Both the position numbers and the translations under genes were made by a program. A stretch of 64,000 nt of DNA from assembly GCA_965275915.1 (NCBI GenBank), contig CBDHYI010000007.1:496001-560000 (forward strand), written 5' to 3'. The notes beneath the pieces were generated by a model. It was not told the DNA's origin and made no database searches. It worked only from the letters and a program-made list of their open reading frames with translations. Source of the stretch: JBDWFY01 sp965275915 (GTDB lineage: Bacteria; Pseudomonadota; Alphaproteobacteria; Rhizobiales; Stappiaceae). Below are positions 16,612 through 24,764 of the stretch, piece after piece (within the stretch, counting starts at the first letter, position 1; each line of letters starts with the position of its first letter).

Positions 16612-18477
16612 CTATTCGCCGGGAACAATCGGCGTGGCTTCCGCCTCTCCGGACGCGGCAACATCCGCAGCCGTCGCAGCTTCAGCGCCCGGCAGTGCGG
16701 GCAGGTTCAGGGACAGCAGCGCGGGAGGCGTCGCCGTTTCCTCCGGGATCCGCCACAGCCTGCTGGCAAGGAACCAGCGTCCGAAGCGGGACGAGGACGA
16801 GGTCATGGCGAAGGGAACGGCGAGCAGCGGACCGAGAATGACGGGAAGCGCAAACAGCAGCGCGCCGCTGGCATAAAAGGCAATAAACGCGGCTCCCAGC
16901 AGGCCGAAAACTGTCTGTGGCCACAGCCGCGCAACAGCAAAACCGATTGAAATATCCTTGGCGTCGCGCTGCTGCGCGGACCAGCCAATCTTGTGTCCGA
17001 CCATGAGACCGCCGATGAAAATCGTATGAGCGACAGCCATGATCGGCGCCAGCAGTGCGGAAAAGATTATCTCAACAAAGGTGCTGGCCAGGATTCCCAC
17101 CGGCCCTCCAAACGCCTTGCGCAGATCTCTTCGGGACAGGATGTCAATAACCGTCACGATTTTCGGCGCAAAGACCATGCTCATGACGACTGCAAGCGTC
17201 GTCAGCCCCATGGTCCGGTCAAAGGTAATTGACGTGTCGGTCGAGAAGATCGTCACCATCGCACTGGTGAACATGAAAAACATCCAGGCGGGCGAGCCGA
17301 TGAACATCAGAATCGCCAACACAAGCTGCCACCGGCTCACAAGCTTCAAACCGGGCAATCTCAGGAGTTTCAGATATTGCAGATTGCCCTGACACCATCT
17401 GAGATCGCGGCGGATGAACTCGGGCAGGCTCGTCGGATTTTCTTCAAACGAACCGTCTTCTTCCGGCACCACACGCACATCATATCCCGCCCGGCGCATG
17501 AAAGTCGCTTCAAGCTGGTCATGGCTGAGCACGGTCCCTGACAGGGGACCTTTCCCCGGAAGGAGCGGCAATTCGCAAGCCTCGATGAACGGCTCCAGAC
17601 GAATGAGCGCATTATGCCCCCAGTAAGGGCCGCAATCGCCCTGCCACCAGGCACTGCCAATTGTGTAAGAGCGCATGCCAAGACGCATGCCATATTGGAA
17701 AACCCGCGCAAAGGCACTCATAGTCGGCAGTCCGACAACCAGGCTCTGCAGGATACCGGCCTTGGGATGGGACTGCATCATGCGAACAAGCTTCAGGGCC
17801 GCATCGGCGGACATGTAGCTGTCCGCATCAAGCACCAGCATGTAGTCATGAAGCGATCCCCAGCGCCGACAGAAATCGCGGATGTTGCCTGCCTTAAAGC
17901 CGGGATTGCTGGGCCGGCGCCGATAAACAACCTCAAAATCGTGCCGCCAACGGGTCTTCAGATCAAGAAAGACGTTTTCTTCCTCGGCCGCAATATCGTC
18001 CCTGGATGTGTCGCTGAGGACGTAAAGCGCGAACTTTTCGCGCCGCGACATCCCCGATTGAGCGAGACCGGCCAGCATGCCGTCAAGATTGCGCGCAACC
18101 GTCGCCGTATCCTCGTTGCGTATGCAGGAGACGATGGCCGTTGATGCGGTAATCGGTTGGTCACGGTCGAAGCTTCCCGCCATCGGATTAACAGCGGCAA
18201 CAGGGTCCTTCGCAAAACGCATCAGGAGCAGGCCGAGCATCGCGTTCCAGAAGCCGATAACCAACCATGGCAACGTGATCGCGAAAAAGCCGACCATGAC
18301 AATTTCCGCGACAGACAATCCTTCAGACGCAAGAGTCGCCATCATCAGCCCGATAAGAGCCAGGACTGAAACCGTTACGAAGCCGGCATAAAGCCACCGG
18401 CGTTTTGAGACAGGAAATTCAACAAGCAATCGTTCAATCATAGTATAATGTACAACCCTGTGATCACTTTGTGCCAT
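16612..18477 (-). CDS. opgH: glucans biosynthesis glucosyltransferase H (MdoH/OpgH)
   Basis: A 621-residue inner-membrane glycosyltransferase of family GT2 that polymerises UDP-glucose into the beta-1,2 backbone of osmoregulated periplasmic glucans. Two N-terminal membrane helices (residues about 28-80) precede the catalytic domain, which shows TAIVSCIRNED, the metal-binding VLDADSYM, GPYWGHNALIRLEPF and LSHDQLEATFMRRAGYDV with the general base region, and RRDLRWCQGNLQYLKL, the QxxRW-like motif (here RRDLRW). Several helices follow. It is somewhat shorter than enterobacterial MdoH at both ends, as in alphaproteobacteria. The ATG at 18477 is taken; ATG 18441 (MIERLLVEF) is equally possible. 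Divergent from the dehydrogenase cluster with only 56 bases between starts. Confidence 0.93.
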   Translation of the reverse strand: MAQSDHRVVHYTMIERLLVEFPVSKRRWLYAGFVTVSVLALIGLMMATLASEGLSVAEIVMVGFFAITLPWLVIGFWNAMLGLLLMRFAKDPVAAVNPMAGSFDRDQPITASTAIVSCIRNEDTATVARNLDGMLAGLAQSGMSRREKFALYVLSDTSRDDIAAEEENVFLDLKTRWRHDFEVVYRRRPSNPGFKAGNIRDFCRRWGSLHDYMLVLDADSYMSADAALKLVRMMQSHPKAGILQSLVVGLPTMSAFARVFQYGMRLGMRSYTIGSAWWQGDCGPYWGHNALIRLEPFIEACELPLLPGKGPLSGTVLSHDQLEATFMRRAGYDVRVVPEEDGSFEENPTSLPEFIRRDLRWCQGNLQYLKLLRLPGLKLVSRWQLVLAILMFIGSPAWMFFMFTSAMVTIFSTDTSITFDRTMGLTTLAVVMSMVFAPKIVTVIDILSRRDLRKAFGGPVGILASTFVEIIFSALLAPIMAVAHTIFIGGLMVGHKIGWSAQQRDAKDISIGFAVARLWPQTVFGLLGAAFIAFYASGALLFALPVILGPLLAVPFAMTSSSSRFGRWFLASRLWRIPEETATPPALLSLNLPALPGAEAATAADVAASGEAEATPIVPGE

Positions 18478-18533
18478 TGTTGGCGTTTATCATTTATTGG
18501 TATAGAGCATTGGTAAAACTAGGTAATTACACA

Positions 18534-19541
18534 ATGAGTGCAACCGACGATCACGCTTCCGCGATCAACTCGATCCCTTCCAGTGCGCTTTGGTATACCG
18601 GACCGTTCCGGGCGGACGTTAGAACATCGAACATGAATGAAACCTGTACGCCCGGGTCGGTTCGCGTTCAGGCACTCTTCAGTGCCATCAGCCGGGGAAC
18701 CGAAGGCCTCGTCTTTTCCAGCCAGGTGCCTGAAAGCGAGTGGACGCGCATGCAGGCCCCGTTTCAGGAAGGGACGTTTCCTTTCCCGGTTAAATACGGT
18801 TATTCCCTTGTCGGACGCGTCGTTCAGGGACCGCCGGATCTGATCGATCGTGTCGTGTTTACCCTTCATCCGCATGAGACTCTCTTTGATGTTCCGGCGA
18901 ACGCCGTGATTCCCGTCCGGGACGATATTCCCCATATGCGGTCAATACTTGGCGCAAATATGGAAACCGCACTGAACGCTGTCTGGGACGCCAAACCGGG
19001 CCCCGGCGATCACATTTCGGTGATTGGCGGTGGCGTTGTCGGTGCGCTCACGGCTTTCATTTTGGGCAAAATACCCGGAACCAGCGTCACCCTTATTGAC
19101 CGAAACCCTGCGCGGAAGGCCCTTGCCGACGTTTTTGGCCTTCATTTTTCCGAACCTGAGTCGGCGAAGGACGATCAGGATCTGGTTTTTCATGCCAGCG
19201 GCAATCCAGCAGGGTTGGCGACAGCGCTGAATCTTGGCGGAAATGAGGCGCAAATCATTGAAATGAGCTGGTACGGAGAAAAGGAATCAAACCTGCAGCT
19301 TGGCGGCGCTTTTCACAGCCGGCGTTTGAAACTCATCTCAAGCCAGGTCGGCGGTCTGCCAACCGAAAGGCGTCCACGCTGGACATTTCGCCGGCGCCTT
19401 GAAACAGCTCTCGGCCTTTTGAACGATGCCAGACTCGATGTCCTTTTGACAAACACCTACCGTTTCCATGATATTGCCCAACATCTTCCGGATATCCTTC
19501 ATCCGGACAGCGACATACTCTGTCCCGTAATTGCATATTGA
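18534..19541 (+). CDS. MDR-superfamily dehydrogenase without visible zinc-ligand set
   Basis: A 335-residue medium-chain dehydrogenase/reductase. The N-terminal GroES-like domain has the pattern VRVQALFSAISRGTEGLVF and FPVKYGYSLVGRVVQG; the nucleotide-binding Rossmann fold shows HISVIGGGVVGALTA at about residue 160 and an acidic residue after the next strand (LIDRNPARK), consistent with NAD(H). The classical cysteine and histidine zinc ligands of alcohol dehydrogenases are not in place (ISRGTEG where Cys is usual), so it may be a zinc-less member like the bacteriochlorophyllide BchC or 2-desacetyl-2-hydroxyethyl group. ATG 18534 has TAGGT upstream. It is the first of four co-directed genes with a PTPS homologue 41 bases downstream. 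Substrate unknown. Confidence 0.8.
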   Translation: MSATDDHASAINSIPSSALWYTGPFRADVRTSNMNETCTPGSVRVQALFSAISRGTEGLVFSSQVPESEWTRMQAPFQEGTFPFPVKYGYSLVGRVVQGPPDLIDRVVFTLHPHETLFDVPANAVIPVRDDIPHMRSILGANMETALNAVWDAKPGPGDHISVIGGGVVGALTAFILGKIPGTSVTLIDRNPARKALADVFGLHFSEPESAKDDQDLVFHASGNPAGLATALNLGGNEAQIIEMSWYGEKESNLQLGGAFHSRRLKLISSQVGGLPTERRPRWTFRRRLETALGLLNDARLDVLLTNTYRFHDIAQHLPDILHPDSDILCPVIAY

Positions 19542-19582
19542 CGAAGAATAATCCGCACCCTTCAGCGAAAGGTTTTTAGAAC

Positions 19583-19990
19583 GTGTTTGCCGTAGAAGTT
19601 CGCGATCACATCATGATCGCCCATAGTTTCAAGGGGGCGCTTTTCGGTCCCGCGCAGGCCCTGCACGGCGCGACATTCGTTGTCGATGCCAGTTTCATGT
19701 CACAGGAGCTCGACGAAAACGGCGTGGTGATCGATATCGGCCGGGCGCTTGATGTGCTTAAAGCGACCCTATCGCCCTTAAACTACAAGAACCTGGACGA
19801 CCTGCCCGAATTTAGCGGCAAGAACACCACTACCGAATTCCTGACCAAGCACATTTACGATGCGCTGGCCGAAGCCGCGCTTTCAGATGAGCTTGGCAGG
19901 CCGGGCGCGCAAATTCACGCGATCCGGGTCACGTTGTCGGAGTCCCACGTTGCCCGCGCCTGGTATGAGGCACCGCTGCATAGTGCCTGA
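19583..19990 (+). CDS. PTPS/QueD-like protein with substituted active site
   Basis: A 135-residue homologue of 6-pyruvoyltetrahydropterin synthase and 6-carboxytetrahydropterin synthase (QueD). Shared frame: AHSFKG with first zinc histidine (14), LHGATF with second (28), VIDIGRALDVLK, LPEF then NTTTEFL (family NPTSE, Glu85), and VTLSESHVARAWYE with Glu120. Key residues differ by eye alignment to E. coli QueD: the third zinc histidine of HGH is Ala30, the catalytic cysteine position is Ala24, and the catalytic Leu-Asp-His is Leu-Asn67-Tyr68. The canonical mechanism should therefore fail. The start is GTG at 19583. The downstream GT gene overlaps its end by eight bases. Either a new lyase/isomerase or a pterin-binding scaffold. 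Confidence 0.82.
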   Translation: MFAVEVRDHIMIAHSFKGALFGPAQALHGATFVVDASFMSQELDENGVVIDIGRALDVLKATLSPLNYKNLDDLPEFSGKNTTTEFLTKHIYDALAEAALSDELGRPGAQIHAIRVTLSESHVARAWYEAPLHSA

Positions 19991-21029
19991 CTATATTCTG
20001 GCCTACCCGGGTGATTTCGACCTGCCCACCGGCGGGTACGCCTATGATCGCCGCATTCGCGCGGAGCTTACCAAAGTCGGCTGGAACGGCACGCTTCTCA
20101 GCCTGGGAAACGGCTTTCCCTTCCCCGATGCGCAGACACTTGAACAGGCGTCTAAACGCCTGGCCGGTGAATCGCCGGACATTCCGATTCTGATCGACGG
20201 TCTTGCCTGGGGCGCGATGAGACAGTGCGCAGAACAGATTTGCTCAAGCCATCGGATCGTTGCCCTTGTCCACCACCCTCTGGGTTTGGAAACGGGTCTG
20301 ACTCCGGAACAATCCAAAAGAATGCTTGAGCAGGAGAAAAAGATCCTGCAGCAGACGGGCCACATTGTTACGACAAGTCTGAAAACCGCAGCATTTTTAA
20401 AGACCGAACTCGAAATTCCGGAGGCACGCCTCACGGTCGCGGTGCCTGGAAATGATCCCGTCCCCCCGGCAACGGGTCGTAAGGATGACAAGGTCGGACT
20501 GATCTCCGTGGGCTCGATCGTGCCCAGAAAAGGCCACGCAGCGTTGGTGGACGCACTTTGCCAGCTCAAGGACCTCAACTGGATACTGGATATTGTCGGA
20601 GACGATCGTCTTGACCTTACATGCGCGGCGGCGCTGAGACGACAAATCGACCAACTGAAACTCAGCGAGCGCGTCATTCTTCACGGAGCCGTGCCCCGAG
20701 ATCAGATCGACGCGCTCTATATTGGCGCCGACATGTTTGTGCTGGCCAGCCGGTATGAGGGCTACGGGATGGCATTTACCGAGGCCATTGCCCACGGACT
20801 GCCGGTGGTTGCATCCGGCCACGGCGCGGTGTCCGACACTATCCCTGCGGATGCGGGAATAGTCGTTTCACCGGATGAGCCGGAAGCCTTTCGCGTGGCC
20901 CTCAAGGACCTGATCCTGAATGAGGACAAACGCGCCCGGTTTAGAAACGGTGCCCTGTCCGCAGCGAAAAACCTGCCGCGCTGGCACGAAACCGCGGCAA
21001 GGATCCGCACGATCCTGGAACGTGCGTAA
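19983..21029 (+). CDS. GT4-family glycosyltransferase
   Basis: A 348-residue GT-B glycosyltransferase of family 4. It starts at a GTG (19983) that overlaps the PTPS gene by eight bases, with GAGG upstream; the frame is open further back but that sequence is a shadow of the PTPS gene. The N-terminal acceptor domain begins YILAYPGDFDLPTGGYAYDRR. The C-terminal donor domain shows VGLISVGSIVPRKGHAALVDAL, ILDIVGDDR, RVILHGAVPRDQIDALYIGADMF and SRYEGYGMAFTEAIAHGLPVVAS, the E-x7-E donor-sugar signature. No membrane segment. Translationally coupled to the methyltransferase that follows (TAATG). In this context it may glycosylate a pterin-like small molecule; a role in surface polysaccharide is the alternative. 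Confidence 0.88.
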   Translation: MPDYILAYPGDFDLPTGGYAYDRRIRAELTKVGWNGTLLSLGNGFPFPDAQTLEQASKRLAGESPDIPILIDGLAWGAMRQCAEQICSSHRIVALVHHPLGLETGLTPEQSKRMLEQEKKILQQTGHIVTTSLKTAAFLKTELEIPEARLTVAVPGNDPVPPATGRKDDKVGLISVGSIVPRKGHAALVDALCQLKDLNWILDIVGDDRLDLTCAAALRRQIDQLKLSERVILHGAVPRDQIDALYIGADMFVLASRYEGYGMAFTEAIAHGLPVVASGHGAVSDTIPADAGIVVSPDEPEAFRVALKDLILNEDKRARFRNGALSAAKNLPRWHETAARIRTILERA

Positions 21030-21850
21030 TGGCAGGATTTTCAGCAGACTGGCTCTCCGTCCGGGAACCGGAGGATAAGGCGGCGCGGAATGTAACCGTC
21101 CTGAACACCGTTTGCCAGGCCTTTTCCGGCCGGGACCGCATTCGCATCCTTGATATAGGCGCAGGGACCGGTTCGACGATGCGCAGTCTCACTCATGAAA
21201 TCGCTGCTCCACAGGACTGGATCCTGGCCGACTATGATCGATCGCTGCTGGAAAAAGCCCACAAATTTGCGCAAACGTCGATTTCACAGCCCCCGCACAC
21301 GGTTCGAACGGTGCCGGTCGATCTCAACCGATCCTTCGATATTCTCGACCGGAATGTAGACCTGGTTTCAACGTCGGCTTTTCTTGATCTGGTATCCGAA
21401 CAGTGGCTCGCCGCTTTCATAAAGGCGCTGGCAGACCGCGAACTTCCTTTCTATGCAGCCCTTTCCTATGACGGAACAAGCCGGATTGATCCTGTTCACA
21501 CGCTGGATCAGGCGGTTTTGGATGCGTTTAATCAGCACCAGGGTACCGACAAGGGATTCGGACCCGCGCTCGGCCCCCGGGCCGCGGAACGGGCAGCCGC
21601 CCTGCTCGAAACGGCCGGCTACAGACTCGTAACCGGCGCATCGGACTGGGACAGTCAGTCCGGGGACCGCAAAACATCGGCAGACTTTCAGCGGCAGCTT
21701 CTTTCGGGCTGGGCCGAGGCTGCCGCGGAGACCGGACTGGTCCATGAGGACGCCCTGTCCCAATGGCTGGCCGACCGGATGTCCGTCATCGAGCAGGAAA
21801 AGTGCAGAATTGTCGTCGGACACAGCGATATCTTTGCGTGGACGGACTGA
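21029..21850 (+). CDS. class I SAM-dependent methyltransferase
   Basis: A 273-residue protein with a Rossmann methyltransferase core. Motif I is IRILDIGAGTGSTMRSL (residues about 38-54), motif II ILADYDRSLLEKA with the acidic ribose contact, and LVSTSAFLDLVSEQWLAAF corresponds to motif IV/V. The C-terminal half is helical and ends in KCRIVVGHSDIFAWTD. The ATG at 21029 shares its A with the stop of the glycosyltransferase gene, so co-translation is likely. It belongs to the common class I fold whose substrates range from small molecules to proteins; the neighbours suggest a small molecule. Confidence 0.87.
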   Translation: MAGFSADWLSVREPEDKAARNVTVLNTVCQAFSGRDRIRILDIGAGTGSTMRSLTHEIAAPQDWILADYDRSLLEKAHKFAQTSISQPPHTVRTVPVDLNRSFDILDRNVDLVSTSAFLDLVSEQWLAAFIKALADRELPFYAALSYDGTSRIDPVHTLDQAVLDAFNQHQGTDKGFGPALGPRAAERAAALLETAGYRLVTGASDWDSQSGDRKTSADFQRQLLSGWAEAAAETGLVHEDALSQWLADRMSVIEQEKCRIVVGHSDIFAWTD

Positions 21851-22330
21851 GACGCGTTTCGCCGGGCACAGGCCGAGGGGAAATATCGCAACGCAACACA
21901 AATCGACCGGTGTGGCTGGTTTCACACCCTATGAACCCTAAATTTGATATGAGATGGAGTACCTTCACATCACCGGGGCGTATGTTGTTTATGTTGCGAC
22001 GCCGTAATTCCGCCATGAAAACACGACCTTATGGCGCCCGTCTTTCCGGGCACAAGCGTCCGACACACGAACACGCGCGTTAAGAGCTGTCGTCTGCCGG
22101 TCAGGGCGCGGCAAATGGCGAGTAATATCCAAGGATTTGAATTTTAATGATAGATTGCCATTTGAGATCCGGGAAGTCAGCGTCATAACGCCCCAATTCA
22201 TTGATAGAGGCGATATACTATCACGGAGAAGTGAGAAATTTGGCCGGGACTGTCAATTGGCTTGTGCCTCCGAAAATTCAATATAATCAAACTGCATTGT
22301 GCTCACATGGGACAAAACAAACGAGTTGAC
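21851..22330. other. gap between methyltransferase and ribA
   Basis: No gene is supported. Open frames here are short shadows. The last 150 bases are AT-rich, and weak TATA-like stretches near 22205-22290 could hold the ribA promoter. No recognisable FMN riboswitch (RFN element) was found by eye. Confidence 0.45.
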
Positions 22331-23506
22331 ATGACGATCGAACACACGGACGCGCGAACGAACCCTTTTGGAACGACGTCTCTGACGCCGGTTCAGCGCG
22401 CCCTGACGGAGCTTTGCGGCTACCGTCCGCTTTGTGTTCATGCCGGATCGGAAAGCCGCTTTATGACGGTGGTCGAGAATCTCGATCAGGCGACAACCGT
22501 TCGTTTTTCCGAACTTCTGGGCTCAGGCGGTACATCGCTTGTCATCACCGGACAAAGAGCGCAGGCGCTCGGTTACACCGCGGACGTTCCTGCGACCATT
22601 CGCATCAATCCCGGCGACACGGTAGAAACCCTGCGGGCGATCGCGATGTGCGATCCCCGAACGATATCCGCAAAGGTTGCCGAACACGACATCGCTCCGG
22701 CCGGCCCGGTCGCCCGAGCCGCGATCGAACTGGCAAAAATCGGCCGGCACCTGCCGGCAGTGCTTTTGTCGGAACGCCGCACACCGGAGGAAAACGATCC
22801 CCTCTGCCGCGACTACGACATTCAATCGATATGCGCAGAAACCATCATGGGGTTTCGCGAAAATCTGGCACGCACGTTGACATTGGTCAGCGATGCGCGC
22901 GTTCCGCTCGACAATGCCATCGATACGCGTTTCGCGGTTTTTCGCGATGCCATCGGCAATGTCGCAACCGCTGTGATGATCGGCGAACCCCGTCCGGATC
23001 GCCCCTTGCCTATCCGGATCCATTCTTCGTGCGTCACCGGCGATATTTTCGGCTCCCGCCGATGTGACTGCGGGCCGCAATTGCAGATGGCTCTTGAAAG
23101 GATCAACGAACTGGGCGGCGGCTGTCTGTTGTATCTTGAGCAGGAAGGGCGCGGAATCGGGCTTGCCAACAAAATGCGTGCCTACCGGTTGCAGGATGAC
23201 GGGCTGGACACAATCGATGCCAATACCGCCTTGGGCTTTCACGATGATGAGCGCGACTATTTCGCAGCAACGGCGATGCTTAAATCTCTCGGCTGGAGCG
23301 CAGTCGAACTGCTGACCAACAATCCTCAAAAGGTTGCCGCGCTGACCGGTGCCGGCATGAATGTCGTCCGACGGCTGCCGGTTCTGGCACCTGTCAATGC
23401 CGACAACCACCGCTATCTGAAAACCAAAGCCCGCCGCGCCGGCCATTTGCTGGATCAGGTGGAAGAAACCGAAAGCGATACGGTGTTTGCCGCAAAGCCG
23501 GCCTGA
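22331..23506 (+). CDS. ribA: GTP cyclohydrolase II with N-terminal extension
   Basis: A 391-residue protein. The C-terminal 200 residues are GTP cyclohydrolase II, which opens GTP to 2,5-diamino-6-ribosylamino-4(3H)-pyrimidinone phosphate, formate and pyrophosphate. Zinc cysteines are in IHSSCVTGDIFGSRRCDCG; the nucleotide site is LYLEQEGRGIGLANKMRAYRLQDDG; DTIDANTALGFHDDERDY and ELLTNNPQKV complete it. The N-terminal 180 residues (for example TSLVITGQRAQALGY) are not DHBP synthase but a rhizobial-type extension found in some alphaproteobacterial RibA. Start uncertain: ATG 22331 is used, ATG 22307 is possible, both with weak ribosome-binding sites. No ribB, ribE or ribH adjoins, so this may be a pathway-dedicated copy serving the PTPS cluster upstream. 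Confidence 0.9.
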   Translation: MTIEHTDARTNPFGTTSLTPVQRALTELCGYRPLCVHAGSESRFMTVVENLDQATTVRFSELLGSGGTSLVITGQRAQALGYTADVPATIRINPGDTVETLRAIAMCDPRTISAKVAEHDIAPAGPVARAAIELAKIGRHLPAVLLSERRTPEENDPLCRDYDIQSICAETIMGFRENLARTLTLVSDARVPLDNAIDTRFAVFRDAIGNVATAVMIGEPRPDRPLPIRIHSSCVTGDIFGSRRCDCGPQLQMALERINELGGGCLLYLEQEGRGIGLANKMRAYRLQDDGLDTIDANTALGFHDDERDYFAATAMLKSLGWSAVELLTNNPQKVAALTGAGMNVVRRLPVLAPVNADNHRYLKTKARRAGHLLDQVEETESDTVFAAKPA

Positions 23507-23597
23507 GAGGAGCAAGCACTTGCTTGTCCGACAAAGGTAAAAGGGAACTGCAGGCGGGGATATCTGTATTCCATTTTATGGTGGAGGAAAAAACGCA

Positions 23598-24140
23598 TTG
23601 CAGGACACGTCCGTCGCCTACACGGGAACCGCCCGTTTCTTTCACTGGCTAACCGTTGTTTGCGTCCTCACGATGGTGCCCGCCGGCCTCCTGATGCTGC
23701 GTGTCGGGCCAGGGGCACTGCAGAACGTCCTGTTCGATTTTCATCGCTCAATGGGCGTGCTCCTGTTCGTGATCACTGCCTTGCGGTTGGCGTATCGGCT
23801 GACCCACAAACCGGCCCCTCTGCCGGAGGATATGCCTCTCGCCCAGAAGGGCATCGCCCATCTGGTGCATTTCATCCTCTACGGATTCCTGTTGGTGAGC
23901 CCGATCGTCGGCTGGATCGGGACGTCCGCTTATGGTGCTGCAATCAAAGTCTTCGGGATTTTCACGCTCCCGCCGATCGTTGACAAGGACCGGGCCCTCG
24001 CAACGACCGTGCTTGAGATTCATCAGGTCATGGGTTGGATTTTCACCGCCGCCGTCATCGCCCACATCGCCGCCGCGCTCTTTCATCACTTCGTCAAACG
24101 GGATGGCATCCTGCTGCGCATGACGCATGGCCGCGCCTGA
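23598..24140 (+). CDS. cytochrome b561 family protein
   Basis: A 180-residue inner-membrane di-haem cytochrome. Four hydrophobic helices are visible, with histidine ligands in FFHWLTV, FDFHRSMGVLL, IAHLVHFILYG and LEIHQVMGWIFTAA/HIAAALFHHFV. The family passes electrons between the quinone pool and periplasmic partners such as superoxide or c-type cytochromes. The start codon is TTG at 23598, with GGAGG ten bases upstream; no in-frame ATG is nearby that keeps the first helix complete. Stands alone, but another haem protein (cytochrome c') lies at 4.0 kb and a Rieske operon follows on the other strand. Confidence 0.92.
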   Translation: MQDTSVAYTGTARFFHWLTVVCVLTMVPAGLLMLRVGPGALQNVLFDFHRSMGVLLFVITALRLAYRLTHKPAPLPEDMPLAQKGIAHLVHFILYGFLLVSPIVGWIGTSAYGAAIKVFGIFTLPPIVDKDRALATTVLEIHQVMGWIFTAAVIAHIAAALFHHFVKRDGILLRMTHGRA

Positions 24141-24177
24141 ATCTGACAGGGGAACTCAAGAAAGTCGCAGGCCGATT

Positions 24178-24477
24178 TCAGGGATGGCAATCCTGTTCAT
24201 CGATATTGCGTGCCCGGCAAAGGGAGTTTCTGACTTCCAGATCACGCTTTTTCCGCGCTGCCTGCGCCCGTTGATAGGCTTCAACATCCTGTCTGTTGCG
24301 TCGGTCCAGGCGCTTTTGAAGTTGCCGTAAATTCTGCTGCTGCCGGGTCAGAAGGTCCGTATTTGTCGGCGGTCTGTAGATCTCGGGTCCACCGGCATTG
24401 ACCGTGTTCGAGCCAAGCATGACAACGCCTGCACAAATTAAGAGCGGGGCGAAAGTCCACCGTACAGTTCGTTTCAT
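24178..24477 (-). CDS. small exported protein, unknown
   Basis: A 99-residue protein with a signal peptide (MKRTVRWTFAPLLICAGVVMLGS, cleavage near VNA-GG) followed by a charged helical segment of about 50 residues, likely coiled coil (LTRQQQNLRQLQKRLDRRN), and a short tail with two cysteines (SLCRARNIDEQDC) that could form a disulphide. The ATG at 24477 is chosen because the signal peptide follows; the frame opens eight codons earlier. It lies 70 bases after the redox operon on the same strand and might be its last gene. No family recognised. Confidence 0.65.
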   Translation of the reverse strand: MKRTVRWTFAPLLICAGVVMLGSNTVNAGGPEIYRPPTNTDLLTRQQQNLRQLQKRLDRRNRQDVEAYQRAQAARKKRDLEVRNSLCRARNIDEQDCHP

Positions 24478-24547
24478 CCGCCTCTCCTGTTCAACCGGCA
24501 CGATCGTTCAGCCTGCACTGGTCATATAAGTGTTTTTCTCAAAACAT

Positions 24548-24763
24548 CTATGAATCCGGAAACAGCCGCGCCCAAAGTCTTGAAAAAACGGCTTCAGCGA
24601 CCGTCAAAAACAGGAAAATGGCGACGACACTCGTCAGAATTCGATAGTCCCAAAAGACCGTCCGCCGGGCAAGTTGCGGGACCATGTCCCAGATCCACCA
24701 ACTGGCCGCTGTCAGAGCGACAAAAATCAGTCCACCGGCAGCCAGTTTCTGAAATGTCGGCAT
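24548..24763 (-). CDS. small membrane protein of the redox operon (gene E)
   Basis: A 71-residue protein with two hydrophobic helices (KLAAGGLIFVALTAASWW and ILTSVVAIFLFLTVAEAVF). It starts one base after the stop of gene D (stop 24765-24767), so it is co-translated with the Rieske operon. No cysteine or histidine pattern. Its size and place suggest an accessory subunit of the membrane complex formed by the operon; unnamed family. Confidence 0.7.
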   Translation of the reverse strand: MPTFQKLAAGGLIFVALTAASWWIWDMVPQLARRTVFWDYRILTSVVAIFLFLTVAEAVFSRLWARLFPDS

Positions 24764-24764
24764 G

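Noticed and set aside
16367..16876. Plus-strand frames over the opgH 3' end and the palindrome
   Set aside because: Antisense to opgH and passing through a non-coding palindrome; no protein features.
22262..22330. RFN (FMN) riboswitch in front of ribA
   Set aside because: The conserved RFN stems and sequence blocks could not be found in 21851-22330, and the gap lacks a matching terminator hairpin.
22523..23515. A 330-codon minus-strand open frame opposite ribA
   Set aside because: Antisense shadow of GTP cyclohydrolase II, without any recognisable motif.
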